Source: Thamnaconus septentrionalis
Lineage: Eukaryota > Chordata > Actinopteri > Tetraodontiformes > Monacanthidae
Reading direction: 5' to 3'
Assembly: GCA_009823395.1 (NCBI GenBank)
Contig: CM020505.1
Location: 120,629-184,628, forward strand
Length of the DNA: 64,000 bases
In this document: positions 22,860 through 35,589 of the stretch, piece after piece
Layout: each line of letters opens with the position of its first letter
Position numbering within the stretch: the first letter of the stretch is position 1
The notes under the pieces: model-generated
The model's database searches: none
What the model was told of the DNA's origin: nothing
The model's input: only the letters and a program-made list of their open reading frames with translations
Program-made: the position numbers and the translations under genes

Positions 22860-23761
22860 GCGGCACACTGCAATGACAACTTCGGCCTATGGCTGGGCCC
22901 CACTAGTGAAAGTTTGGGGGACTGGGCAGCGGAGCTGGAGCCCCGGGGTGGCCTGGAGTCAAAGGCTGGTGAGGGCTTGTAGTTCTGGAGCAACATTAAG
23001 ACAGCCGAAGATCATCCCAGGGAAAATATGGAGAATAAACTAAAGAAATGGAATTTAAAGTTTACCTTAAGAAATGGGAGGCAAATGCAACCAACAGGGT
23101 GCCATGGGGACAGCTTTATTGAGATGAAACCACCAGCCGCAACGACAACCTTGGCCTCAGGCTGGGACGCCCTGGTGCAAGTGGGGGACCGGGCTGCGGG
23201 AATGGAGCCCTGGGTGCGGGGCTGGAACGCCGGGGTGGCTGGACAGGGGACAGCTTGATCGAGATGCCGACGACCTCTGCCACTACAACCTCCGCCGAAG
23301 GCTGGGCCCCCTTGGTGTGAGTGGGAGACCGGGCAGCAGGGCTGGAGCCCTGGGTGCAGGGCTGGAGCCCCGGGGTGGCCTGGAGTCAAAGGCTGGTGAG
23401 GGCTTGTAGTTCTGGAGCAACATTAAGTCAGCCAAAGATCATCCCAGGTAAAATATGGAGAATAAACTCAAGAAATGGAATTTAAAGTTTACCTTAAGAC
23501 ATGGGAAGAAAATGCAACCAACAGGATGGCCAGGGGACAGCTTGATCGAAAGTGTGCCGCCCACTGCAACGACAACAATCGCCTCAGGCAGGGACCCCCT
23601 GGTGCGAGTGGGGGACCGGGCAGCAGGGCTGGAGCCCTTGGTGCGGGGCTGGAGCCACGGGGTGGCCTGGAGTCAAAGGCTGGTGAGGGCTTGTAGTTCT
23701 GGAACAAGATTAAGTCAGCTGAAGATCATCCTAGGGACAATATGGAGAATAAAGTCAAGAA

Positions 23762-26700
23762 ATGGAATTTAAAGTTGACCTTAAGACATGGGAGGTGAAT
23801 GCAACCGACAGGGTAGCCTGGGGACAGGTTGTCCGATGTGGGGCGGCACACTGCAATGACAACTTTGGCCTCGGGCTGGGCCCCACTAGTGCAAGTGGGG
23901 GACCGGGCAGCAGGGCTGGAGCCCGGGGTGCGGAGCTGGAGCCCCGGGGTGGCCTGGAATCAAAGGCTGGTGAGGGCTTGTAGTTCTGGAGCAACACTAA
24001 GTCAGCCAAAGATCATCCCAGGGAAATGGAACTTAAAGTTTACCTGAAGACATGGGAAGAAAATGCAACCAAGAGGGTGGCCAGGGGACAGCTTAATCCA
24101 GAGGGTGCCGCTTACTGCAACGACAACAATCGCATCAGGCTGGGACCCCCTGGTGCGAGTGGGGGACTGGGCAGCAGGCCTGGAGCCTCGGGTGTGGGGC
24201 TGGAGCCCCAGGGGTGGCCTGGAATCAAAGGCTGGTGAGGGCTTGTAGTTCTGGAGCAACATTAAGTCAGCTGAAGATCATCCCAGGGACAATATGGAGA
24301 ATACAACTCAAGAAATGGAATTTAAAGTTGACCTTAAGACATGGGAGGTAAATGCAACCAACAGGGTGGCCAGGGGACACCTTTTCTCAGATGCCGACGC
24401 CCTCTGCAAATACAACCTCCACCTGAGGCTTGGCCCCCCTGGTGTAAGTGGGGGACAGGGCTGCGGTGCTGGAGCCCCGGGGTGGCCTGGAGGCACAGGA
24501 TGGTGAGGGCTTGTAGTTCTGGAACAAGATTAAGTCAGCTGAAGATCATCCCAGGGATAATATGGAGAATAAAGTCAAGAAATGGAATTTAAAGTTGACC
24601 TTAAGACATGGGAGGTAAATGCAACCAACAGGGTGGCCTGGGCAAAGCTTGGCCGATGTGGGGCGGCACACTGCAATGACAACTTCGGCCTCAGGCTGGG
24701 CCCCACTAGTGCGAGTGGGGGACCGGGCAGCAGGGCTGGAGCCCTGGCTGCGGAGCTGGAGCCCCGTGGTGGCCTGGAATCAAAGGCTGGTGAGGGCTTG
24801 TAGTTCTGGAGCAACATTAAGTCAGCCAAAGATCATCCCAGGGAAATGGAACTTAAAGTTTACCTGAAGACATGGGAAGAAAATGCAACCAAGAGGGTGG
24901 CCAGGGGACAGCTTGATCCAGATGGTGCCGCCCACTGCAACGACAACAATCGCATCAGGCTGGGACCCCCTGGTGCGAGTGGGGGACTGGGCAGCAGGCC
25001 TGGAGCCTTGGGTGCGGGGCTGGAGCCCCGGGGTGGCCTGGAATCAAAGGCTGGTGAGGGCTTGTAGTTCTGGAGCAACATTAAGTCAGCTGAAGATCAT
25101 CCCAGGGACAATATGGAGAATACAACTCAAGAAATGGAATTTAAAGTTGACCTTCAGACATGGGAGGTAAATGCAACCAACAGGGTGGCCTGGGGACAGC
25201 TTGTCCGAGATGACGACGCCCTCTGCAACTACAACCTCCGGCCTCAGGCTGGGCCCCTTGGTGCGAGTGGGGGACAGGGCTGCGGTGCTGGAGCCCCGGG
25301 GTGGCCTGGAGGCACAGGATGGTGAGGGCTTGTAGTTCTGGAACAAGATTAAGTCAGCTGAAGATCATCCCAGGGACAATATGGAGAATAAAGTCAAGAA
25401 ATGGAATTTAAAGTTGACCTTAAGACATGGGAGGTAAATGCAAAAAACAGGGCGGCTTGGGCAAAGTTTGGCCGATGTGGGGCGGCACACTGCAATAACA
25501 ACTTCGGCCTCAGGCTGGGCCCCACTAGTGCGAGTGGGGGACCGGGCAGCAGGGCTGGAGCCCTGGGAGCCCAGGCTGGACAGGCGACAGCTTGTTCGAG
25601 AGGCCGCCCACTGCAACTGGCTGGCCCAACCTGGTGAGAGGGAGAACCGGGCAGCGGAGCTAGAGCCTGGGTTGGCCTGGAATCAAAGGCTGGTGAGGGC
25701 TTGTAGTTCTGGAGCAACATTAAGTCAGCCAAAGATCATCCCAGGGAAATGGAACTTAAAGTTTACCTGAAGACATGGGAAGAAAATGCAACCAAGAAGG
25801 TGGCCAGGGACAGCTTGATCCAGAGGGTGCCGCCCACTGCAACGAAAAACAATCTCATCAGGCTGGGACCCCTGGTGCGAGTGGGGACTGGGCAGCAGGG
25901 CTGGAGCCTTGGGTGCGGGGCTGGAGCCCCGGGTGGCCTGGAGTCAAAGGCTGGTGAGGGCTTGTTGTTCTGGAGCAAGATTAATTCAGCCAAGATCTTC
26001 CTAGGGACAATGTGGAGAATAAACTCAAGAAATGGAATTTAAAGTTGACCTGAAGACCTAGGAAGAAAATGCAACCAACAGGGTGGCCAGGGGACAGCTT
26101 GATCGAGATGTCGACGCCTCTGCAACTCCAACCTCCGCCTCAGGCTGGGCCCCTGGTGCGAGTGGGGGGACCAGGCAGCAGGAGCTGGAGTCCAGGGTGG
26201 CCTTGATCACAGGCTGGTGAGGGCTTGTAGTTCTGGAGCAACATTAAGTCAGCCAAAGATCATCCCAGGAAATGAAACTTAAAGTTTACCTGAAGACATG
26301 GGAAGAAAATGCAACCAAGAGGGTGGCCAGGGACAGCTTGATCCAGAGGGTGCCGCCCACTGCAACGAAAACAATCTCATCAGGCTGGGACCCCTGGTGC
26401 GAGTGGGGACCAAGCAGGGCTGGAGCCCTGGTGCGGGGCTGAGCCACAGGGTGGCCTGGAGTCAAAGGCTGGTGAGGGCTTGTAGTTCTGGAACAAGATT
26501 AAGTCAGCTGAAGATCATCCCAGGGACAATATGGAGAATAAAGTCAAGAAATGGAATTTAAAGTTGACCTTAAGACATGGGAGGTAAATGCAACCAACAA
26601 GGTGGCCTGGGCAAAGCTTGGCCGATGTGGGGCGGCACACTGCAATGACAACTTTGGCCTCAGGCTGGGCCCCACTAGTGCAAGTGGGGGACCGGGCAGC

Positions 26701-29330
26701 AGGGCTGGAGCCCGGGGTGCGGAGCTGGAGCCCCGGGGTGGCCTGGAATCAAAGGCTGGTGAGGGCTTGTAGTTCTGGAGCAACACTAAGTCAGCCAAAG
26801 ATCATCCCAGGGAAATGGAACTTAAAGTTTACCTGAAGACATGGGAAGAAAATGCAACCAAGAGGGTGGCCAGGGGACAGCTTAATCCAGAGGGTGCCGC
26901 TTACTGCAACGACAACAATCGCATCAGGCTGGGACCCACTGGTGCGAGTGGGAGACTGGGCAGCAGGGCTGGAGCCTTGGGTGTGGGGCTGGAGCCCCGG
27001 TGTGGCCTGGAATCAAAGGCTGGTGAGGGCTTGTAGTTCTGGAGCAACATTAAGTCAGCTGAAGATCATCCCAGGGACAATATGGAGAATAAACTCAAGA
27101 AATGGAATTTAAAGTTGACCTTAAGACATGGGAGGTAAATGCAACCAACAGGGTGGCCAGGGGACACCTTTTCTCAGATGCCGACGCCCTCTGCAAATAC
27201 AACCTCCACCTGAGGCTTGGCCCCCCTGGTGCGAGTGGGGGAAAGGGCTGCGGTGCTGGAGCCCCCGGGTGGCCTGGAGGCACAGGATGGTGAGGGCTTG
27301 TAGTTCTGGAACAAGATTAAGTCAGCTGAAGATCATCCCAGGGACAATATGGAGAATAAACTCAAGAAATGGAATTTAAAGTTGACCTTAAGACATGGGA
27401 GGTAAATGCAACCAACAGGGTGGCCTGGGCAAAGCTTGGCCGATGTGGGGCGGCACACTGCAATGACAACTTCGGCCTCAGGCTGGGCCCCACTAGTGCG
27501 AATGGGGGACCGGGCAGCAGGGCTGGAGCCCTGGGTGCAGAGCTAGAGCCCCGGGGTGGCCTGGAATCAAAGGCTGGTGAGGGCTTGTAGTTCTGGAGCA
27601 ACATTAAGTCAGCCAAAGATCATCCCAGGGAAATGGAACTTAAAGTTTACCTGAAGACATGGGAAGAAAATGCAACCAAGAGGGTGGCCAGGGGACAGCT
27701 TGATCCAGATGGTGCCGCCCACTGCAACGACAACAATCGCATCAGGCTGGGACCCCCTGGTGCGAGTGGGGGACTGGGCAGCAGGCCTGGAGCCTTGGGT
27801 GCGGGGCTGGAGCCCCGGTGTGGCCTGGAATCAAAGGCTGGTGAGGGCTTGTAGTTCTGGAGCAACATTAAGTCAGCTGAAGATCATCCCAGGGACAATA
27901 TGGAGAATACAACTCAAGAAATGGAATTTAAAGTTGACCTTCAGACATGGGAGGTAAATGCAACCAACAGGGTGGCCTGGGGACAGCTTGTCCGAGATGA
28001 CGACGCCCTCTGCAACTACAACCTCCGCCGAAGGCTGGGCCCCTTGGTGCGAGTGGGGGACAGGGCAGCGGTGCTGGAGCCCCGGGGTGGCCTGGAGGCA
28101 CAGGATGGTGAGGGCTTGTAGTTCTGGAACAAGATTAAGTCAGCTGAAGATCATCCCAGGGACAACATGGAGAATAAAGTCAAGAAATGGAATTTAAAGT
28201 TGACCTTAAGACATGGGAGGTAAATGCAAAAAACAGGGCGGCTTGGGCAAAGTTTGGCCGATGTGGGGCGGCACACTGCAATAACAACTTCGGCCTCAGG
28301 CTGGGCCCCACTAGTGCGAGTGGGGGACCGGGCAGCAGGGCTGGAGCCCTGGGAGCCCAGGCTGGACAGGCGACAGCTTGTTCGAGAGGGCGCCGCCCAC
28401 TGCAACTACAACCTCCTCCTAAGGCTGGCCCAACCTGGTGAGAGTGGAGAACCGGGCAGCGGAGCTAGAGCCTCGGGTTGGCCTGGAATCAAAGGCTGGT
28501 GAGGGCTTGTAGTTCTGGAGCAACATTAAGTCAGCCAAAGATCATCCCAGGGAAATGGAACTTAAAGTTTACCTGAAGACATGGGAAGAAAATGCAACCA
28601 AGAAGGTGGCCAGGGGACAGCTTGATCCAGAGGGTGCCGCCCACTGCAACGAAAACAATCTCATCAGGCTGGGACCCCCTGGTGCGAGTGGGGGACTGGG
28701 CAGCAGGGCTGGAGCCCTGGGTGCGGGGCTGGAGCCCCGGGGTGGCCTGGAGTCAAAGGCTGGTGAGGGCTTGTTGTTCTGGAGCAAGATTAATTCAGCC
28801 GAAGATCTTCCCAGGGACAATGTGGAGAATAAACTCAAGAAATGGAATTTAAAGTTGACCTGAAGACCTAGGAAGAAAATGCAACCAACAGGGTGGCCAG
28901 GGGACAGCTTGATCGAGATGTCGACGCCCTCTGCAACTCCAACCTCCGCCTCAGGCTGGGCCCCCTTGGTGCGAGTGGGGGACCAGGCAGCAGGGCTGGA
29001 GTCCAGGGGTGGCCTTGATCACAGGCTGGTGAGGGCTTGTAGTTCTGGAGCAACATTAAGTCAGCCAAAGATCATCCCAGGGAAATGAAACTTAAAGTTT
29101 ACCTGAAGACATGGGAAGAAAATGCAACCAAGAGGGTGGCCAGGGGACAGCTTGATCCAGAGGGTGCCGCCCACTGCAACGAAAACAATCTCATCAGGCT
29201 GGGACCCCCTGGTGCGAGTGGGGGACTGGGCAGCAGGGCTGGAGCCCTGGGTGCGGGGCTGGAGCCCCGGGGTGGCCTGGAGTCAAAGGCTGGTGAGGGC
29301 TTGTTGTTCTGGAGCAAGATTAATTCAGCC
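23762..29330 (+). repeat. 2.79-kb segmental duplication inside the satellite array
   Basis: The block B-C-A-B-C-A-B'-C-A-C starting at 23762 is repeated starting at 26551. Corresponding monomers are offset by 2786-2789 bp (24582/27369, 24846/27633, 25401/28187). Rare variants are shared at the same relative places, for example the extended B' monomer with CAGGCTGGACAGGCGACAGC and the CTTTTCTCAGATGCCGACGC variant. This indicates one recent duplication of a ten-monomer block. Confidence 0.85.
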
Positions 29331-30039
29331 GAAGATCTTCCCAGGGACAATGTGGAGAATAAACTCAAGAAATGGAATTTAAAGTTGACCTGAAGACCTG
29401 GGAAGAAAATGCAACCAACAGGGTGGCCAGGGGACAGCTTGATCGAGATGCCGACGCCCTCTGCAACTCCAACCTCCGCCTCAGGCTGGGCCCCCTTGGT
29501 GCGAGTGGGGGACCAGGCAGCAGGGCTGGAGCCCCGGGGTGGCCTGGAGGCACAGGATGGTGAGGGCTTGTAGTTCTGGAACAAGATTAAGTCAGCTGAA
29601 GCTCATCCCAGGGACAATATGGAGAATAAAGTCAAGAAATGGAATTTAAAGTTGACCTTAAGACATGGGAGGTAAATGCAACAAACAGGGTGGCCTGGGC
29701 AAAACTTGGCTGATGTGGGGCGGCACACGGCAATGACAACTTCGGCCTCAGGCTGGGCCCCACTAGTGCGAGTGGGGGACCGGGCAGCAGGAGCTGGAGC
29801 CCCGGGGTGGCCTGGAGGCACAGGATGGTGAGGGCTTGTAGTTCTGGATCAAGATTAAGTCAGCTGAAGATCATCCCAGGGACAATATGGAGAATAAAGT
29901 CAAGAAATGGAATTTAAAGTTGACCTTAAGACATGGGAGGTAAATGCAACCAACAGGGTTGCCTGGGGACACCTTTTCCGAGATGCCGACGCCCTCTGCA
30001 ACTACAACCTCCGCCTAAGGCTGGCCCCACCTGGTGCAA

Positions 30040-30395
30040 GTGGAGGTGGCACTGGCAGAGACAGAGTGTCAGCAGCAGCAGCAGAAGCACTGGGACAACC
30101 AGTTCCCCGTTCCCCCCGCCTGGCCGGCTTGTGACGATGAGTGGGGATGGGCTTAACCCTGGGCCCCCGGTAAGAGTGGGGGAGCGTGCCGCAGCGCAGC
30201 TGAAGAGCAAGGTCCAAGTGGCAGGCAGGCAGAAGGGAGGCAGGAAGGGGGCGGCTCTTGGCACGAGTGGGGGAGCGTGCCTGCAGCTGAAGAGCAAGGT
30301 CCAAGTGGCAGGAAGGCAGCAGGGAGGCAGGCAGGGGGCGGCCCCCACCTAAGCCCAGGTGCCCCACCTAAGTCCAGGGTCCTCTCTAACCACCC
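30040..30395 (+). repeat. Non-monomer insert with an internal roughly 85-bp tandem duplication
   Basis: The array is interrupted by GC-rich sequence with a CAG run at 30070-30084. Two copies of a block around GAGCGTGCC, CAGCTGAAGAGCAAGGTCCA and GGGGGCGGC lie at about 30181-30252 and 30269-30340. The array resumes at about 30400 in a B-type monomer. Confidence 0.75.
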
Positions 30396-31294
30396 CCTTA
30401 AGACCTGGGAGGTGAATGCAATAAACAGGGTAGCCTGGGGAAAGCTTGTCCGATGTGGGGCGGCACACTGCAGTGACAACCTGGGCCTCAGCCTGGGCCC
30501 CCCTGGTGTAAGTGGGGGACCGGGCTGCGGAGCTGGAGCCCCGGGGTGGCCTGGAGGCACAGGATGGTGAGGGCTTGTAGTTCTGGAACAAGATTAAGTC
30601 AGCTGAAGATCATCCCAGGGACAATATGGAGAATAAAGTCAAGAAATGGAATTTAAAGTTGACCTTAAGACACGGGAGGTAAATGCAACCAACAGGGTGG
30701 CCTGGGCAAAGCTTGGCCGATGCGGGGCGGCACACTGCAATAACAACTTCGGCCTCAGACTGGGCCCCACTAGTGCGAGTGGGGGACCGGGCAGCAGGGC
30801 TGGAGCCCTGGGAGCCCAGGCTGGACAGGCGACAGCTTGTTCGAGAGGGCGCCGGCAACTGCAACTACAACCTCCGCCTACGGCTGGCCCCACCTGGTGC
30901 AAGTGGAGAACCGGGCAGCGGAGCTAGAGCCCCGGGGTGGCCTGGAGTCACAGGATGGTGAGGGCTTGGAGTTCTGGAGCAAGATTTAGTAAGCCGAAGA
31001 TCATCCAAGGGAAATGGAACTTAAAGTTTACCTTGAGACCTGGGAGGTGAATGCAACCGACAGGGTAGCCAGGGGACAGCTTGTCCGATGTGGGGTGGCA
31101 CACTGCAGTGACAACCTGGGCCTCAGGCTGGGCCCCACTAGTGCGAGTGTGGGACCGGGCAGCAGGGCTGGAGCCCTGGGGTGGCCTGGAGGCACAGTTT
31201 GGTAAGGGCTTGTAGTTCTGGAACGAGCTTAAGTCAGCTGAAGATCATCCCTGGGACAATATGGAGAATAAAGTCAAGATGTGGAATTTGTGGA

Positions 31295-31683
31295 ATCGCT
31301 AAGAAAACAATCCTCATAAACTGGAAATCAAAACAACACCTGCACATTGCACAATATAGGAACTTACTCTTTGACCACACCTCCTTGGTAGGAGTGTCTG
31401 CTTCATCCTTTAACTAACTGGCAATCAATCAATAGCTGAGGCTGCTGGTTGATGTGGGCAGCCGTGGTCGCAGCTGCCACGGGCCGGGTGCGGTCTGGGG
31501 CGGGGGATGGGCGTCGGGTGCTTGGCTGCTTTGCGGGTTGGTGGGGGGCCAGGGGTTGGGTGCACCGGCGGGGGATGTCTGCCACGCGGGGGGCTGGGCC
31601 TGGTGGTTGGTGGGTGGTGCCGCGGGGTGGGGGGCGGCGGTCGGGGTGGGGGGAGGGCGGTCCCTGGCTCTGGGCTGGGGGGG
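31295..31683 (+). mobile_element. LINE fragment (end of ORF2 plus start of 3' UTR) inside the satellite
   Basis: From ATCGCTAAGAAAACAATCCT onward this segment matches 49199-49573 of the large LINE closely. It includes the last roughly 40 codons ending SVGVSASSFN-like (here LVGVSASSFN) and the stop TAA. The G-rich start of the 3' UTR follows. It lacks the LINE's 3' tail and poly-A and goes straight back into monomer sequence at TGGAGCCCGGGG, so it is truncated at both ends. Confidence 0.9.
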
Positions 31684-32403
31684 CGGGGGGTGGAGCCCGG
31701 GGAGCCCAGGCTGGACAGGCGACATCTTGATCGAGAGGGCGCCGCCCACTGCAACTACAACCTCCGCCTAAGGCTGGCCCCACCTGGTGCAAGTGGAGAA
31801 CCGGGCAGCAGAGCTGGAGCCCCGGGGTGGCCTGGAGTCACAGGATGGTGAGGGCTTGGAGTTCTGAAGCAACATTAAGTCAACCGAATATCATCCAAGG
31901 GAAATGGAACTTAAAGTTTACCTTAAGACCTGGGAGGTGAATGCAACCAACAGGGTGGCCTGGGGACAGCTTGTCCGATGTGGGGCGGTACAAAGCAATG
32001 ACAACCTGGGCCTCAGGCTGGGCCCCCCTGGTGTAAGTGGGGGACCGGGCTGGGGAGCTGGAGCCCCGGGGTTGCCTGGAGACAAAGGCTGGTGAGGGCT
32101 TGTAGTTCTGGATGAAGATTAAGTCAGCCGAAGATCATCCCAGGGAAAATATGGAGAATAAACTCAAGAAATGGAATTTAAAGTTTACCTTCAGACCTCG
32201 GAGGTGAATGCAACCAACAGGGTGGCCAGGGCACAGCTTGATCGAGATGCCGACACCCTCTGCAACTACAACCTCCACCTCAGGCTGGGCCCCCTTGGTG
32301 CGAGTGGGGGACCGGGCAGCAGGGCTGGAGCCCTGGGCGCGGGGCTGGAGCCCCCGGGTGGCCTGGAGTCAAAGGCTGGTGAGGGCTTGTAGTTCTGGAG
32401 CAT

Positions 32404-33098
32404 GCTGTAATCTGATATTTAACATCATGCATCATTGCAATTGTGCTATTATATTTGTAACATTACATATATATGTTGGAGTTATTACATTGAGTTGAAT
32501 GTATAAATGTATTGAATGTTTACTATATGTAGTGCTTTGGTGTATATTTGATGATCATGATCAGTGCCCTGGGGATGTTGAAAACCTTGTGAGCAAAGAC
32601 TGTGTAACTCATTAAGTCTCATAAACAGTGACATGGCTGACCAGAGAGTGGTCAGCTGAAGGAAGTGCCTTTGCGACCCTCATAAAGTTTGCGACCCATC
32701 CAGTCACAGGGATGGGAACTTGTGACCTGAGCTTGTCTTGCTGCAGAATGGTTTCAACAGGTCACACCGGAAGGAAGGATGGACCATTTGGCTCACGGCC
32801 AAATAAGGACCTGCTTCCTGATTCATAAACAATGACAGTGACACCCAGCAACTGAAGGGGGAAGAATGGACAACCAATCAGAGGACGACACTGGAGAAGA
32901 CATTCAGATCAGGAGTCAGATTGTTTGTCTTTGCATTTAAGGACTTTCTTGGGAGAAAGTTGTCAGTCTGACTCCGGCGACGGCCAGGAGTCGACTCCAG
33001 AGATCTCTTCATCAGATCTCTGTAACAAATGTCTTGTTCTTCTTTGCACTAAAACTATTTGTCTCTTTTCTTCATTAAACGAACACGCGGTTTAGTAG
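32404..33098 (+). mobile_element. Candidate solo LTR at the right edge of the satellite
   Basis: Monomer sequence stops at GTTCTGGAGCA, and 695 bp of unrelated DNA begins TGCTGTAATCTG and ends GTTTAGTAGCA. It has an ACCAATCAGAGG box at 32873 and a TATA-like GCATTTAAGG near 32935. A pyrimidine-rich U5-like tail contains ATTAAA near 33075. The layout and TG...CA ends fit an LTR. No target-site duplication is present, so the call is tentative. Confidence 0.45.
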
Positions 33099-33364
33099 CA
33101 TGATATTAGGTAAAGGAACCAAACCAACAGTACCTACTAATAGCAATGTGTTGATTTTTCAACAATAGGTGTTGATTATCAACCAGGTGTTCTAATCAAC
33201 ACCTCTGCTGAGTCAGCGGTTCATCTGTATTTGCAGGACAGGGCCACTCCTTCCAAGACTCAAACGTACAGATTTTAGACACAGAAGACAGATGGTTTGA
33301 GAGACCACCTGAAGCGACCCTCTCTGAACAGAGAGGAGTACTCCTACTGCACCGCTCACTCACC

Positions 33365-33403
33365 CTGCTGCTGCTGCTGCTGCTGTTGATGCTGCTGCTG
33401 TTA

Positions 33404-33434
<31 letters not shown>

Positions 33435-33476
33435 TGATGCTGCTGCTGTTACTCCTGCTGCTGCTGCTGCTGCTGC
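33365..33476. repeat. Imperfect (CTG)n tract
   Basis: CTG repeats are interrupted by TTGATG and GTTACT in two tandem blocks of about 54 bp. Poly-Leu or poly-Ser ORFs across it come from the repeat; no start or domain supports a gene. Confidence 0.9.
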
Positions 33477-34095
33477 CTCCAGCCAACATGGACCCAGACG
33501 GAGAACCACTTGGACTTTGAGCTGCTCTTGTGATATTTTATGATTCTTAGATTCTCTGATCAGTGTTTCTGCTCCCAGTTCCCTAAAATCCCATGATGCT
33601 GTGTTGAGTTGAAGTGCAGCCACGCCCCTCTCTGCCAGGGTGCATGTGCAAGTGTGGGTGTGGCTCCCAGGAGCAGTTGGAGTGCAAAAGGTGAAGATGG
33701 TCTGGTCCTCAAGGAGCTGTTCAAAATACAAGGGCAGCAAACATTGTGTCAGAAGCAGTGGCAGGAAAACAGTGGCAGAAACTGCACCAGGAGCAGAACA
33801 GACAGCATGACAAACCAGTGATGTACAAATGAAGGTTCTGGGAAACATCCAAGCACTGGAGCCACTTGTTTGAAAATGGCTTCACGACTCCAAGCTTCAG
33901 TAACACTGACCTCTGCGGGCCAAACACACACACACACACACACACACCACAATGAGCAGCATTCAGGATGCCAGAGAAGCTTTGAAGATGAAGTATCACT
34001 GCTTTGATCACCTTTGACTTTAAAAAGTCTTGACTTGAAAAATCTCTCTCTCTCTCTACACACACACACACACATATATATATGTATATACACAC

Positions 34096-34186
<91 letters not shown>

Positions 34187-35180
34187 ACTGTAGTTGTGCT
34201 TGTTTTTCTCCTGATGAATCTGCTAAAAAAACATCAGAAGCCTTTTAGAAACCAAATCTGAAAACTGATCAAATGAAGCCACAACCAATGAAACCCGGAG
34301 AAACAGATGGGTCAGAGGTGAGGGGTCAGGGTCAGGGTAGGTCTATTATTTCTGTTATTCTCATTGCTTTGTACAGTAAAAAAAGGTTTCAACAATAAAT
34401 GTTATATATATATGTATTTTTGTAAACATCTTTCACATTTGTATGTTCGTAAACATATATTGTTATTAAAAATGAGTAATCCTTGTCTGTGTATGTTCTT
34501 AAATGAGGCTGCTGGTGCAATTCCTCCAATCAAATAATGAACACATCAACGTTAGTCAGAGAATTTCATCATCACTATGGACACTGTTGCTTTTCCCGCC
34601 GCTTCATCCTTCAACTTTGGCTTCACTTTCAATATGATGCCGCAGTTTTCACAGTCGCCTACCCTCAAGTCCTCTGGCGCCCCCCACTGGAGTCTTTGAA
34701 AAGCGCAGGGCCAGAGGGATCAGTGGCACTTGTTGAGTTGAAACTCCGCCCACCCTCCCAGTTTCAGGGACCCTGATTCTAACGGAACAACTGAATCAGG
34801 GGACAGACGTCCGGGACCGGGTCAGAGGTCCAATTCATAGGTCAAAGACATGTATTTCCAGAATGGAAAGTCATAGAAAGATGATTCCACCTCTGGCCTG
34901 TTCAGAAGTGAGGAATTATGTCAGAGGATCCAGGTTTGAAGTCTGTAGGATGTTCAGGAAAAAAGTTATAATCTATTAAAAAAATTCCCATTACAATAAA
35001 TGGAGTTTGAAATGTTTTTAAAAAATTATTTTTCTGAACATCTAACTTGCAGAAAGTGGTTAGGACCTTTCAGACCATTTGGAGGTGAATGGACACCACT
35101 TTTCTGTAACATCTTCGCCTGCTTCGGACTCTTCAGTCTGATGTGAGTGGTCAGGGTGGAGGTGGGGGTGGGAGTTAGGG
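33477..35180. other. Spacer without a recognised gene
   Basis: Only simple repeats and short low-complexity frames are seen. An (AC)n tract lies at 33921-33947, a compound microsatellite at 34043-34186, and a GTCAGG tandem near 34324-34337. Nothing here shows a protein family signature. Confidence 0.6.
34043..34186. repeat. Compound (TC)n(AC)n(AT)n(GT)n microsatellite
   Basis: TC, AC, then a long AT run, then GT follow one another. The AC-AT-GT order makes the tract a near palindrome that could form a cruciform. Confidence 0.95.
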
Positions 35181-35525
35181 CAGGGGTGGGCAAACTACGT
35201 CCCGGGGGCCATATGCGGCCCATTACACTTTCCAATCCAGCCCGCCAAACTTGAAGGAATTATATTAATAGTCATTAAGTAATGAAATAGCTGTATTTCT
35301 TCAATTTTGAGTGTTTTCAGAGTCATTTCAATAAAGAACTAAACACTGGGGTGCTTCTCAGGCAGATATATTGTTGTAACGCTTTTGTTCATTATTTAAT
35401 TGCCATTAAAGCAGCATGTTTTCTACATATCCCCTGCTATATTTTTGCTCCAATGAGAAACCGGCCCCTCTGTCATATTATAGAAGCCATTATGGCCCAC
35501 CAGTCAAACAGTTTACCCACCCCTG
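35181..35525. mobile_element. hAT (Charlie-like) MITE, 345 bp
   Basis: The left end CAGGGGTGGGCAAACTACG pairs with the right end AGTTTACCCACCCCTG, giving terminal inverted repeats of about 16 bp with one mismatch. The CAGGGGTGGGCAA start is the familiar terminus of Charlie-type hAT elements. The flanking octamers AGTTAGGG and GATTAGAG agree at five of eight positions, consistent with an old 8-bp duplication. It has no coding content. Confidence 0.8.
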
Positions 35526-35589
35526 GATTAGAGGGTCACCTAGTGTTGGAGTTGGGCTTGGATAAAAGTACGAGAGAACAAAAGAGGCT

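Larger units (their letters stand above)
22860..32403 (+). repeat. Satellite array of about 270-bp GC-rich monomers in higher-order arrangement
   Basis: About 35 monomers of roughly 260-285 bp run head to tail. Shared blocks are CATGGGAGGTAAATGCAACC, a variable 60-bp block, GGGGACCGGGCAGCAGGGCT, TGGTGAGGGCTTGTAGTTCT, and GTCAGC.GAAGATCATCCCA. Three main types differ in the variable block. Type A contains GATGCCGACGCCCTCTGCAA, type B GATGTGGGGCGGCACACTGC, type C GCCGCCCACTGCAACGACAA. B-C-A trimers of about 819 bp recur, at B starts 23762, 24582, 25401, 26551, 27369 and 28187. Short ORFs (60-110 codons) appear in every monomer on both strands, but all end at the same monomer positions and show no known domain, so I do not call them genes. 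Confidence 0.95.

Noticed and set aside
22860..32403. 60-110-codon ORFs in every satellite monomer, on both strands, as a family of repeated small genes
   Set aside because: They follow the monomer period, end at the same monomer positions, occur on both strands and show no known domain. GC-rich repeats readily create such frames.
22860..32403. CRISPR array
   Set aside because: Repeats are about 270 bp and directly adjoining, with no short unique spacers, in a vertebrate-like genome.
33196..33848. Poly-Ser / poly-Ala ORFs on the minus strand
   Set aside because: They arise from the imperfect CTG repeat. No splice sites or domain support a gene.
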